From DAOPZC01 sp035353175 (lineage in GTDB: Bacteria > Verrucomicrobiota > Kiritimatiellia > RFP12 > UBA1067), in the NCBI GenBank assembly GCA_035353175.1, contig DAOPZC010000032.1:1-52615 (forward strand): 52,615 bases of DNA. Reading direction: 5' to 3'. The position numbers were made by a program, and so were the translations under genes. Numbering within the stretch: the stretch's first letter is position 1; every line of letters starts with the position of its first letter. Positions 1 to 8,654 of this stretch are shown here, one piece after another. The notes under the pieces are model-generated. The model was not told the origin of the DNA. It made no database searches and saw only the letters and a list, made by a program, of their open reading frames with translations.

Positions 1-37
1 GAACCATGTGTCGCTTGTGCAACTCAGATCGTAGGAG

Positions 38-823
38 TCAAGTGCCCAAGCATCTGTTTATTATTAGACAGTTATTAAATGTTCCTCCGTATGCGCCGCC
101 GCCGCGTCCGCCGTTTCCTAACACAGTATTTCCGCTTATGATGCAACTCTTAAGGGTACTGTTAAAGGAACCTGCCCCATTCCCGCCTGTTGTGTTCCCC
201 GAAAGTGTGCAGTACTCTAAGTCACTTTCATACACCCCTCCAGCTCTTTCAGAGCCTTTGTTTGACAATAACGTACAATTCTTGAGACGCGCAAAGGCAG
301 CTCCACCGCCTTTATATGCTTGGCAATTGCAAATAATACAGTTCTTCACTTCGGCGGTAGCAGAAGCCCCATACATGTTAACCCCAGCGCCTTCGCAGTA
401 GCCCACCTGTAAAGTATACTGCGTTGAACCATTCCGAAGAGTAAAACCATCCAAAACACCGTCACTCAAATAGACACAGCGGATTGCTGCCGAATTGTCG
501 ACCGCCAAATAGCCTTCTATTATTGTTGATTCCGGACCATTTATGCTTCTCACCGTGATCGATTTATTAACCAACACTCTATTTTTATATGTTGTACCAT
601 CATTGTTTATTGTTGAAAAGCCAACATTATACACGCCATTCGTCACCAATACTGTGTCACCTATTGATGCGGCATTTACTACGGCTTGAATTGTTTTCTT
701 TGCCTCATCCCAAGACAACCCGTTACCGCTGTCGTCAGGCCGTGCGGCATTGACATAATAGGTGTTAGCGAGGAGCGAATGGGTAAGCAGAACAGATGCA
801 ATGATCGAAACGAGTTGTTTCAT
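38..823 (-). CDS. Secreted right-handed beta-helix protein, probably truncated
   Basis: The 261-aa product starts with a signal peptide (charged MKQ, hydrophobic core, cleavage near LLA-NTYYVN). The conserved opening TYYVNAARPDDSGNGLSW, followed by the A-x-KTIQ-V segment, is typical of secreted parallel beta-helix proteins. From about residue 120 the chain consists of short Cys- and Asn-rich rungs (GAGVNMYG, KNCIICNC, GGGAAFARLKNCTLLSN, CTLSGNTTGGNGAGSF) that should stack as a solenoid. Related proteins usually carry many more rungs, but here the frame stops after NNCLIINRCLGT, so a frameshift or deletion near position 38 is likely. The region is visibly AT-richer than the following genes. 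Role inferred: extracellular surface or polysaccharide-associated protein; no catalytic residues can be assigned. Confidence 0.7.
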   Translation of the reverse strand: MKQLVSIIASVLLTHSLLANTYYVNAARPDDSGNGLSWDEAKKTIQAVVNAASIGDTVLVTNGVYNVGFSTINNDGTTYKNRVLVNKSITVRSINGPESTIIEGYLAVDNSAAIRCVYLSDGVLDGFTLRNGSTQYTLQVGYCEGAGVNMYGASATAEVKNCIICNCQAYKGGGAAFARLKNCTLLSNKGSERAGGVYESDLEYCTLSGNTTGGNGAGSFNSTLKSCIISGNTVLGNGGRGGGAYGGTFNNCLIINRCLGT

Positions 824-927
824 GGGAAACCACTTTTCAAATAGCTTTGAACGGCTTACTGATTGGATTGCATGGACTCAATTTGCAAACCACACTTTGC
901 AAACTCCTGTAATCCGTTCAAATGCGT

Positions 928-1851
928 TTAATGTGCTGAGTCAGGGAGGGCGGGTTCTTTCGCGTAAACACCGAGGGAAAGATCAAGAGTAGTAGGATTC
1001 GTTATAACCCCTTTGATTGCCTGCCAAAGGTCTTGTGCCACAGCGAGGTCAACTTCCTCATATGCAACCCCCCTTGGCGCATTGTCTCTCCAGCAAATCC
1101 CGTTTGCATTGAAACGCGCCAGTTCTCCTTGTTCAAAAGAGATGATCGGGCGTTGAAACCGCTGGACTTCACCTTGCTTGGTGACTGGCTTACAAGGAAA
1201 ATAGCTGAAGTAGGTGTTTTTGTTTTCAGAGTGCATGACACCCGCGTAAAGTGAGTAAAGTGATTTCTCGAGCTCGATATCTTCAGGCCCGCAACATGGC
1301 TTTAGAATCGCCTCACGAGCCGTACCGTTAATTTCCTCTTCTGGCACGCAGTGATGATTTTTCCAACAGGTCAAGCGCTTCTTGACCACAAAAACGGTGT
1401 CCAACACAAAGTGCCCGTCCAGACAAGAACCGAAGAGGATGAGTGATTCAGGAACCAACCGAACTAAGACGTTATTGGGATGTTGCTGACAGCAGGAATA
1501 ATAGAACCTATTGCCAAACACATAGGGGTCAGTGTTTTGCTTGAGTCCGGGCTCCGCCGTGTACCGCTCGGCTTGCGGTTTATGAAGGTAGCGAGGTAAT
1601 CCTTTAGAATCATCAGCCCCTCTTTGAAGCTCCGTGAACGTCGACGGTGACTCCCACTCGCCCCAGAAACTAATATCGCGCTCTACAGGCTTACCGTTTA
1701 ATAAACACCTTCCATTAGATCGCATAAACTTTCGGGCGTGGTGGTCTAATGTCCATTCCATCCGTCCACATGTTCTTTCAGCGCGGCTGGGGTTATGTTC
1801 GGCTCCAGGATGAAGGAACTTTACGACTTGAACAGTTGGCATGTCCCACAT
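928..1851 (-). CDS. Unrecognised conserved-looking protein
   Basis: This 307-aa frame has no signal peptide and no membrane segment. It contains blocks that look conserved: VVKFLHPGAEHNP near the start, DHHARKFM around residue 35, ISFWGEWESPSTFTEL around 60, and SLILFGSCLDGHFVLDTVFVV in the middle. It is rich in Cys, Trp and His. I do not recognise the family and assign no function. The open frame extends upstream to 1983, but that part runs into the palindrome at 1959-2048, so I place the start at ATG 1851; ATG 1842 is as likely and puts MPTVQVVKF first. The DNA is AT-richer than the rest of the window, which together with the absent operon context suggests an acquired accessory gene. Confidence 0.6.
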   Translation of the reverse strand: MWDMPTVQVVKFLHPGAEHNPSRAERTCGRMEWTLDHHARKFMRSNGRCLLNGKPVERDISFWGEWESPSTFTELQRGADDSKGLPRYLHKPQAERYTAEPGLKQNTDPYVFGNRFYYSCCQQHPNNVLVRLVPESLILFGSCLDGHFVLDTVFVVKKRLTCWKNHHCVPEEEINGTAREAILKPCCGPEDIELEKSLYSLYAGVMHSENKNTYFSYFPCKPVTKQGEVQRFQRPIISFEQGELARFNANGICWRDNAPRGVAYEEVDLAVAQDLWQAIKGVITNPTTLDLSLGVYAKEPALPDSAH

Positions 1852-2257
1852 TCCGTTTCTGCCCACATTCTCGCATTGGGTACGAAACGGACCGAACACC
1901 GGCGTCCTTTCCGGGCAAAAAAAGGGCGCGGACTCCAGTCCGTGCCTCCCCAAAGGTGCCGCCAAGCACCCGTACAGAAACACGAGGCTGGAGGCGCGCC
2001 GAGCGGCGCGCCTCCGAGCATCTCGCTTCTGTACACAAAACTTGGCGGTTTTTTCAGGGAAGCGTGAATGCGCGTAAGCGCAAAATCAAATTGTCGAATC
2101 GTCTCTGCTGCTGATCGCCGCAACACGTACGGCCGGATTCCTTTCCCATTCGAGGATGAAGGAAGCTTACGTCTTCGTTTAAGGAATGTAAAACGTTATT
2201 TTCCGGGCAACAGACGGCGCTCCTTTTCGTGCGCGAACTCTGTTGCGGCACGTCCGA
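1852..2257. other. Gene-free spacer with inverted repeats
   Basis: No convincing gene lies here. The spacer holds a 14-bp dyad (CGGACTCCAGTCCG, 1929-1942), the long palindrome at 1959-2048, and at 2054-2251 a short minus-strand frame containing SFLHPRMGKESGRTCC. That frame loosely echoes the N-terminus of the adjacent 928-1851 protein (KFLHPGAEHNPSRAERTC) and may be a decayed partial copy. Confidence 0.5.
1959..2048. repeat. 90-nt imperfect palindrome (element G)
   Basis: Three nested pairs of arms are visible: CCGCCAAG (1959-1966) with CTTGGCGG (2041-2048), GTACAGAA (from 1972) with TTCTGTAC (ending 2034), and the perfect 11-bp core GGAGGCGCGCC (1990-2000) with GGCGCGCCTCC (2005-2015) around a GAGC loop. 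Six T residues follow at 2049-2054, so it could terminate plus-strand transcription. It could equally be a small palindromic mobile element. Confidence 0.8.
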
Positions 2258-3481
2258 TCAGGGCGCGGCGCGCGGCGGGGCGGCACCCTCGCGGGTGCGG
2301 CGACGGTAGCTCGCCGGGGTGGTTTCGAAATGCTGGCGGAACTGCGTGCCGAGGTGGCTGGCGCTGGCGAACCCGCAGGCGTCGGCAATTTCCTCAATCG
2401 GCTCGGACGACTCTCGCAGCAGCGTTTGGACGCGCTCCAGCCGGAGGTGCAGGATCTCGGCGTAGACGGTGCGCCCCATGTGGGCTTTGAACCGCTTTTC
2501 CAGCCAACGGCGCGAGACATGCAGGTGGCGGACAAGATCCTCGACGGTCACGACGATGCCGGCGTTGATGCGGATGAACTCGACCGCGCGTGCGACTAAC
2601 GGGTCGGCGATCTGCACGGTCTCGGTCGACCGGCGCGACACCAGATGTGAGAACCCGAAAGGGATCACCGTCGGGCGCCGTCGGGCCGGCGCCGTTTCGC
2701 GCATCAGGGCGTCGAGCGCCCGTGCCGCTTCGAACCCCGCCCGCTCGGTGGTCATCTGGATGCTCGAGAGTTGCGGGTGCGCCGTCTCGCAGATCAGCTC
2801 GTCGTTGTCGACGCCGAGCACAGCGATATCGTGCGGCACGAGCAAGTCGGTTTTCAGGCACGAGTCCAGCACCTGTCGCGCCCGCGCATCGTTCGCCGCG
2901 AACAGCGCGACCGGTTTCGGGAGGGCTTTCAACCAGCCGCAAAGCTTGGCCTGTTCCCGGGAGAAGTCTTCCCGCTCCGAAGGGGACAGACGCGGATAGA
3001 CCGTACAGGAATACCCTTCTTTGGCCAGCCGCCGGCAGAAAGCGTCCCTCCGGGCCTCGGACCATGAGACGCCCTGGACGTCGCCGACAAAAGCGAAGTG
3101 GCGGTAACGACGCTCAAGCAGGTGTTCGGCCGCTTGGGTCCCGATAGGGCCGTTTTCGCACTGCAGGCGGCACCTCCCCGACAGGGGGTGTTTAGCGGCC
3201 AGCACGTCATCGGGGACATGCGAGAGCACGGCCGGCACGCCGGCGGCCAGAAGCCGTTCGGCCTGCGCACGGTCGCGCATGTCGACGATCATCCCCGTGC
3301 AGCCCCAGGCGACCGGATCGAACAGCTTTTTTTTAACGCTGCGCTCGTCGATGAGATGCACGGCCCAAGGGCCGTGGAAATGCACGTACTGGAGCACGCC
3401 GCGCAGGATCTCGCGGCACGCCTTGATGGACGTCGGCAGCCACAGGACGACGTGGGGCATGCGTGTACGGATGGCAGGCAT
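2258..3481 (-). CDS. XylR-like AraC-family regulator with sugar-binding N-domain
   Basis: The 407-aa product joins two domains. Residues 1 to about 275 resemble a LacI/periplasmic-binding-protein-like sensor: ILRGVLQYVHFHGPW, FVGDVQGVSWSEARRDAF, LFAANDARARQVLDSC, DIAVLGVDNDELICETAHP, then LSSIQM. Residues about 300-402 form an AraC double helix-turn-helix: TVEDLVRHLHVSRRWLEKRF for the first helix pair and IEEIADACGFASASHLGTQF for the second. This architecture is that of E. coli XylR and of many sugar-responsive regulators in the PVC group. I start it at ATG 3481 (MPAIRTRMPHVV); ATG 3460 is an alternative. It is divergent from the secreted-protein and glycosidase genes beginning at 3638 and probably controls them in response to a released sugar (inferred). 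Confidence 0.88.
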   Translation of the reverse strand: MPAIRTRMPHVVLWLPTSIKACREILRGVLQYVHFHGPWAVHLIDERSVKKKLFDPVAWGCTGMIVDMRDRAQAERLLAAGVPAVLSHVPDDVLAAKHPLSGRCRLQCENGPIGTQAAEHLLERRYRHFAFVGDVQGVSWSEARRDAFCRRLAKEGYSCTVYPRLSPSEREDFSREQAKLCGWLKALPKPVALFAANDARARQVLDSCLKTDLLVPHDIAVLGVDNDELICETAHPQLSSIQMTTERAGFEAARALDALMRETAPARRRPTVIPFGFSHLVSRRSTETVQIADPLVARAVEFIRINAGIVVTVEDLVRHLHVSRRWLEKRFKAHMGRTVYAEILHLRLERVQTLLRESSEPIEEIADACGFASASHLGTQFRQHFETTPASYRRRTREGAAPPRAAP

Positions 3482-3637
3482 GGCCGCATTACACCATGTT
3501 CGGTGTCGTCCGGCAAAACAAAGTTCGTTTTTCTGATAGAAATATTGCGCAAATCTGACTTCAGGACACAAAGCACAGCGTGTAAAGTGGTCCTCGAAAA
3601 GAGCGAGGGGTTTTCGGTCGGAAACGAGGAGACGGAG
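3482..3637. promoter_or_regulatory. Divergent regulator / polysaccharide-locus intergenic region
   Basis: These 156 bp must hold promoters for both directions. A perfect 8-bp palindrome TTGCGCAA lies at 3545-3552 and is a candidate half of an operator for the adjacent regulator. TTCAGG followed after 17 bp by TAAAGT is a weak candidate plus-strand promoter. A ribosome site (GGAG within GAGGAGACGGAG) precedes ATG 3638. Exact sites are inferred. Confidence 0.4.
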
Positions 3638-5173
3638 ATGAAACACATTCGTTTGACACTGGCGGCGCTGGCCGTGGCGACAACCTCGACAGATGTGCAG
3701 GCTGCGGACAAATGGTGGCTGGAGCCGCCTGCGGACGGGTATTGGCACACGGGGGCGAACTGGGGCGGACTGCCGGCCGGGAGTCCGACGGCGGCGAATT
3801 CGGTCTCCATCACGCGGACGCGGGAGACGGCTCCCGTGCAGATCCTGGCCGGCGAGGCCTGCGTGGTCAAAAGCTTGGCGCTGAGCGAGTCGAACGTCGG
3901 CACCCAGTACTGCGGCCACCTTCAGATCGCAGGGGCGATGACGAACTCCGATTTCTTGACGGTCGGAAACGCCTGGAACGGGCTGCTGCGCATCGTGGAC
4001 GGCGGTTCGGCCGTGGTGACCAACGGGCCGGTGACCGTCGGCGCGGGCGCGGCGATCAGAGGCGCCGTCGTGATGACCAACAGTTGGCTGGGCGCCTCGT
4101 ATCTCCGCATCGGAGACTCGGGCACGGGGTGCCTGTTCCAAGTCGGAGGGACCGTAACGACCCCCGGCAGCCTCACCCTCGCCTATGCTGCAGGCTCCGG
4201 CGGGGCCTATACCAATCGGGGCGGATACCTGGGCGTGGGCCATGTGTTTTATTGCGGCAACAGGGGCTTTGGCGAGTACGTGCAGGTCGGCGGTACGAAT
4301 GCCCTGGCGAACTGGCTCTCCGTGGGCCAGGAGACGAATTCAATCGGGCGCTATCTGCTTCAGGCGGGCTGGGTCTCCGAGGCGGCGAACCAGACGTTGC
4401 GCATCGGCAAGTTCGGCGAGGGGAGCCTGCTCTTCCAGGGCGGCACCATCAGCATGGCCACGGGGTCCAAACTGGTGGTCCGCGAAGCGGAGTCCGGCAG
4501 CGGCATGCTGCGCGGCTGGGGACACTTCGCCGTCGCAGACACCACGCCGGTCGTCGTCAACAACGGGCTCATCATCGCCGATGGCGGCGGCGCGGCCAAC
4601 GACCTCAACCTCACCGATTTCATTTATGCCACAAACGCACTCGCCAACGGCGCGAACGGCACCAACGGCTGGTACGCCGTAAACAAGGGCCGTCTCCGCT
4701 ATCCGCGGGCTTGGCTGAGCCCCGCCTTGCCGGAGCGCGGACAAGGCACGGCACCCTTCGAGGCCAACAACGAATTGGTGAACAGCATCCGCCTCTCCTT
4801 CACGGGAATCGCCTCGGAGGGCTATCTCCGCGGCGAACTCTATGCGACCGACCGCGACGATATTCCTGCTGGAGTCCCGTCCCATAACAACGGTAAGATC
4901 ATCGGCGTGTGGCGGCTGCCGATGACGGTTTCCTTCGGATCGGTTCGTCTCCGGGTGCGGATCGACCGCACGGCAGTGCATCCGACGGATGGCGTCCGTC
5001 TCTACCGCTGCGACAATGCCGGCCAGTGGAGCGTGGTCGGAACAACGGGTGGAACGTCAGAAGCGGTCAGCACGGCCGCGCCGCTCTCACCGCTGTCGGC
5101 TCAAAACGGGTACTTGGGATGGTTTGCCGTGGTCGCCTTTCCGAACACAGGCACGCTGATCCGGGTCAACTAG
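3638..5173 (+). CDS. Secreted beta-solenoid surface protein with GTL C-terminus
   Basis: The 511-aa product has a signal peptide (MKHIRLTLAALAVATTSTDVQ, cleavage after QA). The opening DKWWLEPPADGYWHTGANWGG is the entry motif of autotransporter-associated beta-strand-repeat proteins. The middle consists of Gly-rich rungs repeated every 25-35 residues (LTVGNAWNGLLRIVDGG, LRIGDSGTGCLFQVGGTV, YVQVGGTNALANWLSVG, LRIGKFGEGSLLFQGGTI), predicting a beta-solenoid. There is no beta-barrel, LPXTG or PEP-CTERM end; it finishes in TGTLIRVN, like three other proteins in this window. A good ribosome site fixes ATG 3638. The stop is 11 bp before the GH16 start, so the two are probably co-transcribed. Role inferred: exported protein acting at the cell surface with the glycosidases. 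Confidence 0.82.
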   Translation: MKHIRLTLAALAVATTSTDVQAADKWWLEPPADGYWHTGANWGGLPAGSPTAANSVSITRTRETAPVQILAGEACVVKSLALSESNVGTQYCGHLQIAGAMTNSDFLTVGNAWNGLLRIVDGGSAVVTNGPVTVGAGAAIRGAVVMTNSWLGASYLRIGDSGTGCLFQVGGTVTTPGSLTLAYAAGSGGAYTNRGGYLGVGHVFYCGNRGFGEYVQVGGTNALANWLSVGQETNSIGRYLLQAGWVSEAANQTLRIGKFGEGSLLFQGGTISMATGSKLVVREAESGSGMLRGWGHFAVADTTPVVVNNGLIIADGGGAANDLNLTDFIYATNALANGANGTNGWYAVNKGRLRYPRAWLSPALPERGQGTAPFEANNELVNSIRLSFTGIASEGYLRGELYATDRDDIPAGVPSHNNGKIIGVWRLPMTVSFGSVRLRVRIDRTAVHPTDGVRLYRCDNAGQWSVVGTTGGTSEAVSTAAPLSPLSAQNGYLGWFAVVAFPNTGTLIRVN

Positions 5174-5184
5174 AAAGGAAAGCC

Positions 5185-6057
5185 ATGCAAAAGAACGCCC
5201 TGTTGTTCGCCTGTTGCCTCACCCCTCTGCTGGCCGGGATGGCGGCGGATGCGCCGGTCCCGCCGCTGGAGAAGCCGGGGTGGCGGCTGACCTTCCACGA
5301 CGAGTTCGAACGTCCCCAGCTGAGCGACCTCAACTGGTTCGCGGGCTACCGCTCCGGTCGGAAAGCGTGGTTCCGGCGGCTCGGCAAAGAGAGCCGCTGG
5401 ATGGATCCGGCCGCGCACTATGTGATTCAGGACGGTCTCCTCAAACTCCGCCTCGACGAACAGCTGCCGTTCCGCACGAACCGGACGCAGCGCTGCGTGA
5501 GCTCGATCCAGACCTCGGACCACCGCTTCGGCGCGACGACCAACGACGTGCAGGTCCTCGACAAGTTCGCGCAGAAGTACGGGTGGTTCGAGATCCGCTG
5601 CCGCATGCCGATGGGCTCCGGCTTGCACAGCGCATTCTGGCTCTTGCAGTCCGATCCGAACAAGCAAGAATATTCTCCGGAGGGACGCCGCGGCAAGGTC
5701 GGTGACGGCATCGTGGAGATCGACATCTTCGAAAAGTTGGGCGATGAGGCGCACCGCTTCAAGAACGATTTCAACGTGCACTTCACCCAGAACGGCCAAC
5801 ACGAGTATAAGACGGCGTTCGACGCCTCCAAGGAGTTCCACGTGTGGGCGCTGGAGTGGCGCGAGGGCGTGCTCGACTGGTATCTGGACGGACAGAAAAT
5901 CCGCACCTACACAGGCGCGACTCCCAAGGAGAAAATGTTCATCCTGCTGGGCCTCTACCAAGGCGCATTTCCGGAATGGGCGGGAGTGACCGACCCGAAC
6001 ATGCCCTATCCGCGCGACTTCGAAATTGACTATGTCCGCGTCTATTCTCGTCTGTGA
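5185..6057 (+). CDS. Secreted GH16-family endo-glycosidase
   Basis: The 290-aa enzyme has a signal peptide (MQKNALLFACCLTPLLAGMAA) and one GH16 beta-jelly-roll domain filling the rest. The family signature is intact as E178-I-D-I-F-E183: E178 should be the nucleophile, D180 the helper and E183 the acid/base. The extra residue (EIDxxE) is the beta-bulge form found in laminarinases, agarases and related enzymes. Other family landmarks are LTFHDEF near residue 35, KYGWFEIRCRMP, SGLHSAFWLL, HVWALEWREGVLDWYLDGQ and the final FEIDYVRVY. It should cleave internal beta-1,3- or beta-1,4-linkages of a glucan or galactan; the exact substrate cannot be read from the sequence. AAAGGAAAGCC precedes the start, and it follows the surface-protein gene closely. 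Confidence 0.92.
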   Translation: MQKNALLFACCLTPLLAGMAADAPVPPLEKPGWRLTFHDEFERPQLSDLNWFAGYRSGRKAWFRRLGKESRWMDPAAHYVIQDGLLKLRLDEQLPFRTNRTQRCVSSIQTSDHRFGATTNDVQVLDKFAQKYGWFEIRCRMPMGSGLHSAFWLLQSDPNKQEYSPEGRRGKVGDGIVEIDIFEKLGDEAHRFKNDFNVHFTQNGQHEYKTAFDASKEFHVWALEWREGVLDWYLDGQKIRTYTGATPKEKMFILLGLYQGAFPEWAGVTDPNMPYPRDFEIDYVRVYSRL

Positions 6058-6090
6058 AAGTCTTCCATCCGGCAAGAGAGGGGGCAAAAA

Positions 6091-6618
6091 ATGATGCATA
6101 ACCCAATGAACAGCGGCGGAAAATGGGCAAGGGCGGTTTGGTTCTGTGCGGTGGCGGCTCGGGTTGCCGTCAGCACGGCCGAAGAGCCCGCCGCGATGAT
6201 GACGATCTCCAACGAGAGCGGCGTCGTGCAGATCCTCGCGCCGACGGGTCGCGACGTCGCCTACGGACCTCATTCGAAACAGGTGCTCCATTTCTGGAAG
6301 GCGGAAAGCGAGACGCCCGCGCCGCTGTTGGTCTTTATCCACGGGGGCGGCTGGACGTCCGGCAGTCGGACGGACCGGCGCTTCTGCGGGCTCTACCGGG
6401 AGATGTTGCGCGCGGGGATCTCCGTGGCATCGATCGAGTACCGCTCCATCCAAGAGGCCGCCGCCGAGGGCATCAAGCCGCCCGTGAAAGGCTGCCTTTG
6501 CGACGCCGCGCGCGCGGTTCAGTTCATCCGGAGCACGGCTTCCGAGTGGCAGATCGACAAAACGCGCATCGCGATGCTGAAGGGATTGCCGGCAAAGGCC
6601 GGCGGCGCCGGTTTATGA
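6091..6618 (+). pseudogene. Truncated alpha/beta-hydrolase (esterase) remnant
   Basis: The 175-aa frame starts after GAGAGGGGGC with a signal-like N-terminus. It then follows the BD-FAE/acetyl-esterase alpha/beta-hydrolase pattern: the oxyanion motif LVFIHGGGWTSGSRTDRRF (about residues 80-98), SVASIEYRSIQ, and the helix DAARAVQFIRS that precedes the nucleophile elbow. In intact homologues the strand TRIAM runs into GGSAG, carrying the catalytic Ser. Here it reads TRIAMLKGLPAKAGGAGL and stops, so the Ser, Asp and His of the triad are all missing. A deletion or frameshift near 6570-6600, in a small GCCGGC repeat, is the likely cause. The 31 bp to the next gene contain no further esterase sequence. 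The ancestral role was probably polysaccharide deacetylation beside the glycosidases. Confidence 0.8.
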
Positions 6619-6649
6619 CAACCTAGGGGCGAACCGAATCAAGGATCAT

Positions 6650-8503
6650 ATGAAAGCAACCCAACCGATCTTTCTCGTGGCCGGGCTTGTGGCGTCCATT
6701 GTCTGGGCGGAGCCGGCGAAGCTCCCCTTCAAACCGCCGTTCGCGGTCAGAGACGCCGTGATCGTCGACCAGGACGGCAAGAAGGTGAAACTGTGGGGCG
6801 TCAATTACCTTGCGCCCTTCAATCACAACTTCGTCAACATCCAGCAGAGCGGCGCGGACCTCAAGACTGCGATCGACACCGATATCGCCCATTTCAAACT
6901 GATGGGCATCGACTTCATCCGCGTCCATCTGTACGACCGCGAGATCACGGACAACCAAGGCCACCTGATCGAAAACGCGCATCTGAACGCTTTCGATTAT
7001 CTGGTCGAGCAGGCGTATCAGAACGGCATCTTCATGATGCTGACGCCGACCGTCTGGTGGAACACGGTCGAGAACGAGAAGCGTCTTTCCGAAGGCTACG
7101 CCTACTGGGATCTTTCCCAAAACCGCGACTTCGGCTTCAGCAACTATTTCGCGAAGGACGCAATCCTCTGGCACCCGGAGGCCATCGCCTGCCAGCAGCG
7201 CTACCTGCGCGGACTCTTCCGCCACAAGAATGCGTATTCTCCGAAACGCCTGTGCGATTATCCGAATATCGTGGTCATCGAGCTGACCAACGAGCCGAAG
7301 TACATCACCGAGGCGTGCCTCGACAACGAGCCCGCCATGGGATCAGCCGTGTGGGCGAAGGAGGCGCCGCCCAAAATCCTCAAGCCGATGTACGAAGCGT
7401 TCGCGGAGAACTGGAAGGCGCAGCAGAAGAAGCCCGACGCGGCACGCCAAGAGATCCTGCCGTATTTCAAGGCGGAGATCCTGAAGCGCTACTTCGCGGT
7501 CCTGTGGCCGGTCGTCGACGAGGCCTTCCCTCAGGGCGTCGTCAAGTCGCATATCGAATACGAGGTGCAGAATCCGGTCATCGCTCAGGCGCTGACCGGC
7601 AGCGGCGTGCAGGCCGTGAACGTGGTCGCCTACTGGAACGCGACGGGCAAGTTCGACGGCGGCAACACCGATTGGAACAATTTTCTGGAGGACGCGAGCG
7701 CGTGGCTGACGCGGCATCAGGCCCAGCGCTTCGACGGCCTGGCCAAGATCATTTACGAGTTCGGCGCGAGCAGCTCGCTGGACGGCTACGTGGCGGGCGC
7801 GTTCGCGGCGGCGTTCCGGCGCGCCGATGTGCAGATGGCCGCCTTTTTCACCTATACGCCCTCCGCCGTGGCGGCCTACAACCCCGGCTGGCTGATCCAC
7901 TACCTGAACCTTGAGCACACGCCGAACAAGGCGGCCGCATTCGCCGCCGCGGGCGAGATCTTCCGCAGCGAGATCGGGCCCGACGCGCTGAAGCGGGGCG
8001 ACGACATCTGGACGGGCTCCACATTCGAGATTGCGCGGAAGCCTTCCAACGTGGTGTTTTACGACGAGGCGGATGGTCGCGTGTTCCGTTACGCGGCGGC
8101 GACCGACCGCGCGATCCAAAATCCCGCCCGGCTGGAAACCCTCTCCGGACGCGGCAACTCCCGCGCCGTCGCCTGCGACGGAAGCGGCAGCTATTACCTG
8201 CGCAAAGTCGGCCCGGACCAGTGGCGGCTCTGGCTTTTCGCCAACCAGAAATACGTGAACGATCCGGCCGGCGCGAAAACGTTCCGCGCCATGGCCAACC
8301 GCTACATGAACATCGACAACCTCCCTGTCGTTTCCCGGCTGATCGAACAGCCGGTCGCGTTCCGCTTCAAGCTCGGAAAAGTCGTGCGGTGCGAGCGGGT
8401 CAGAGGCGAGAAAGCGCCGGAGCTGAAGCCGAATGGCGACCTGACGCTATGCGCGGGGGAGTACCTGCTGACCGTCGAGCCGGGCGACGCATACCAACGA
8501 TAA
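6650..8503 (+). CDS. Secreted clan GH-A glycoside hydrolase (GH5-like)
   Basis: The 617-aa product has a signal peptide ending near VWA-EPA and a (beta/alpha)8 cellulase-like domain to about residue 440. KLWGVNYLAPFNHNF is the typical first strand, and KLMGIDFIRVHLYDREI carries the conserved Arg. IVVIELTNEPKY places the acid/base at E215 in the NEP motif, and KIIYEFGASSS places the nucleophile at E370. A beta-sandwich-like C-terminus (about 470-617) follows and may support binding or folding. By analogy it hydrolyses beta-linked polysaccharide, but the subfamily and substrate cannot be fixed. It follows the broken esterase by 31 bp and is likely transcribed with the GH16 gene. Confidence 0.88.
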   Translation: MKATQPIFLVAGLVASIVWAEPAKLPFKPPFAVRDAVIVDQDGKKVKLWGVNYLAPFNHNFVNIQQSGADLKTAIDTDIAHFKLMGIDFIRVHLYDREITDNQGHLIENAHLNAFDYLVEQAYQNGIFMMLTPTVWWNTVENEKRLSEGYAYWDLSQNRDFGFSNYFAKDAILWHPEAIACQQRYLRGLFRHKNAYSPKRLCDYPNIVVIELTNEPKYITEACLDNEPAMGSAVWAKEAPPKILKPMYEAFAENWKAQQKKPDAARQEILPYFKAEILKRYFAVLWPVVDEAFPQGVVKSHIEYEVQNPVIAQALTGSGVQAVNVVAYWNATGKFDGGNTDWNNFLEDASAWLTRHQAQRFDGLAKIIYEFGASSSLDGYVAGAFAAAFRRADVQMAAFFTYTPSAVAAYNPGWLIHYLNLEHTPNKAAAFAAAGEIFRSEIGPDALKRGDDIWTGSTFEIARKPSNVVFYDEADGRVFRYAAATDRAIQNPARLETLSGRGNSRAVACDGSGSYYLRKVGPDQWRLWLFANQKYVNDPAGAKTFRAMANRYMNIDNLPVVSRLIEQPVAFRFKLGKVVRCERVRGEKAPELKPNGDLTLCAGEYLLTVEPGDAYQR

Positions 8504-8654
8504 TCACTATCCGACTTTAATCCGTTTCTCGCAGAGTGAAGACGGTCAGCGAGCCGTTGCGGGTGATGTTTTGTGCAATTATGCCTATGGGGGCTTGTAA
8601 AGGACGAAGCCGCGTGTATTATCTTCACACAACCAACACAGAGGGGAGCTGGCT

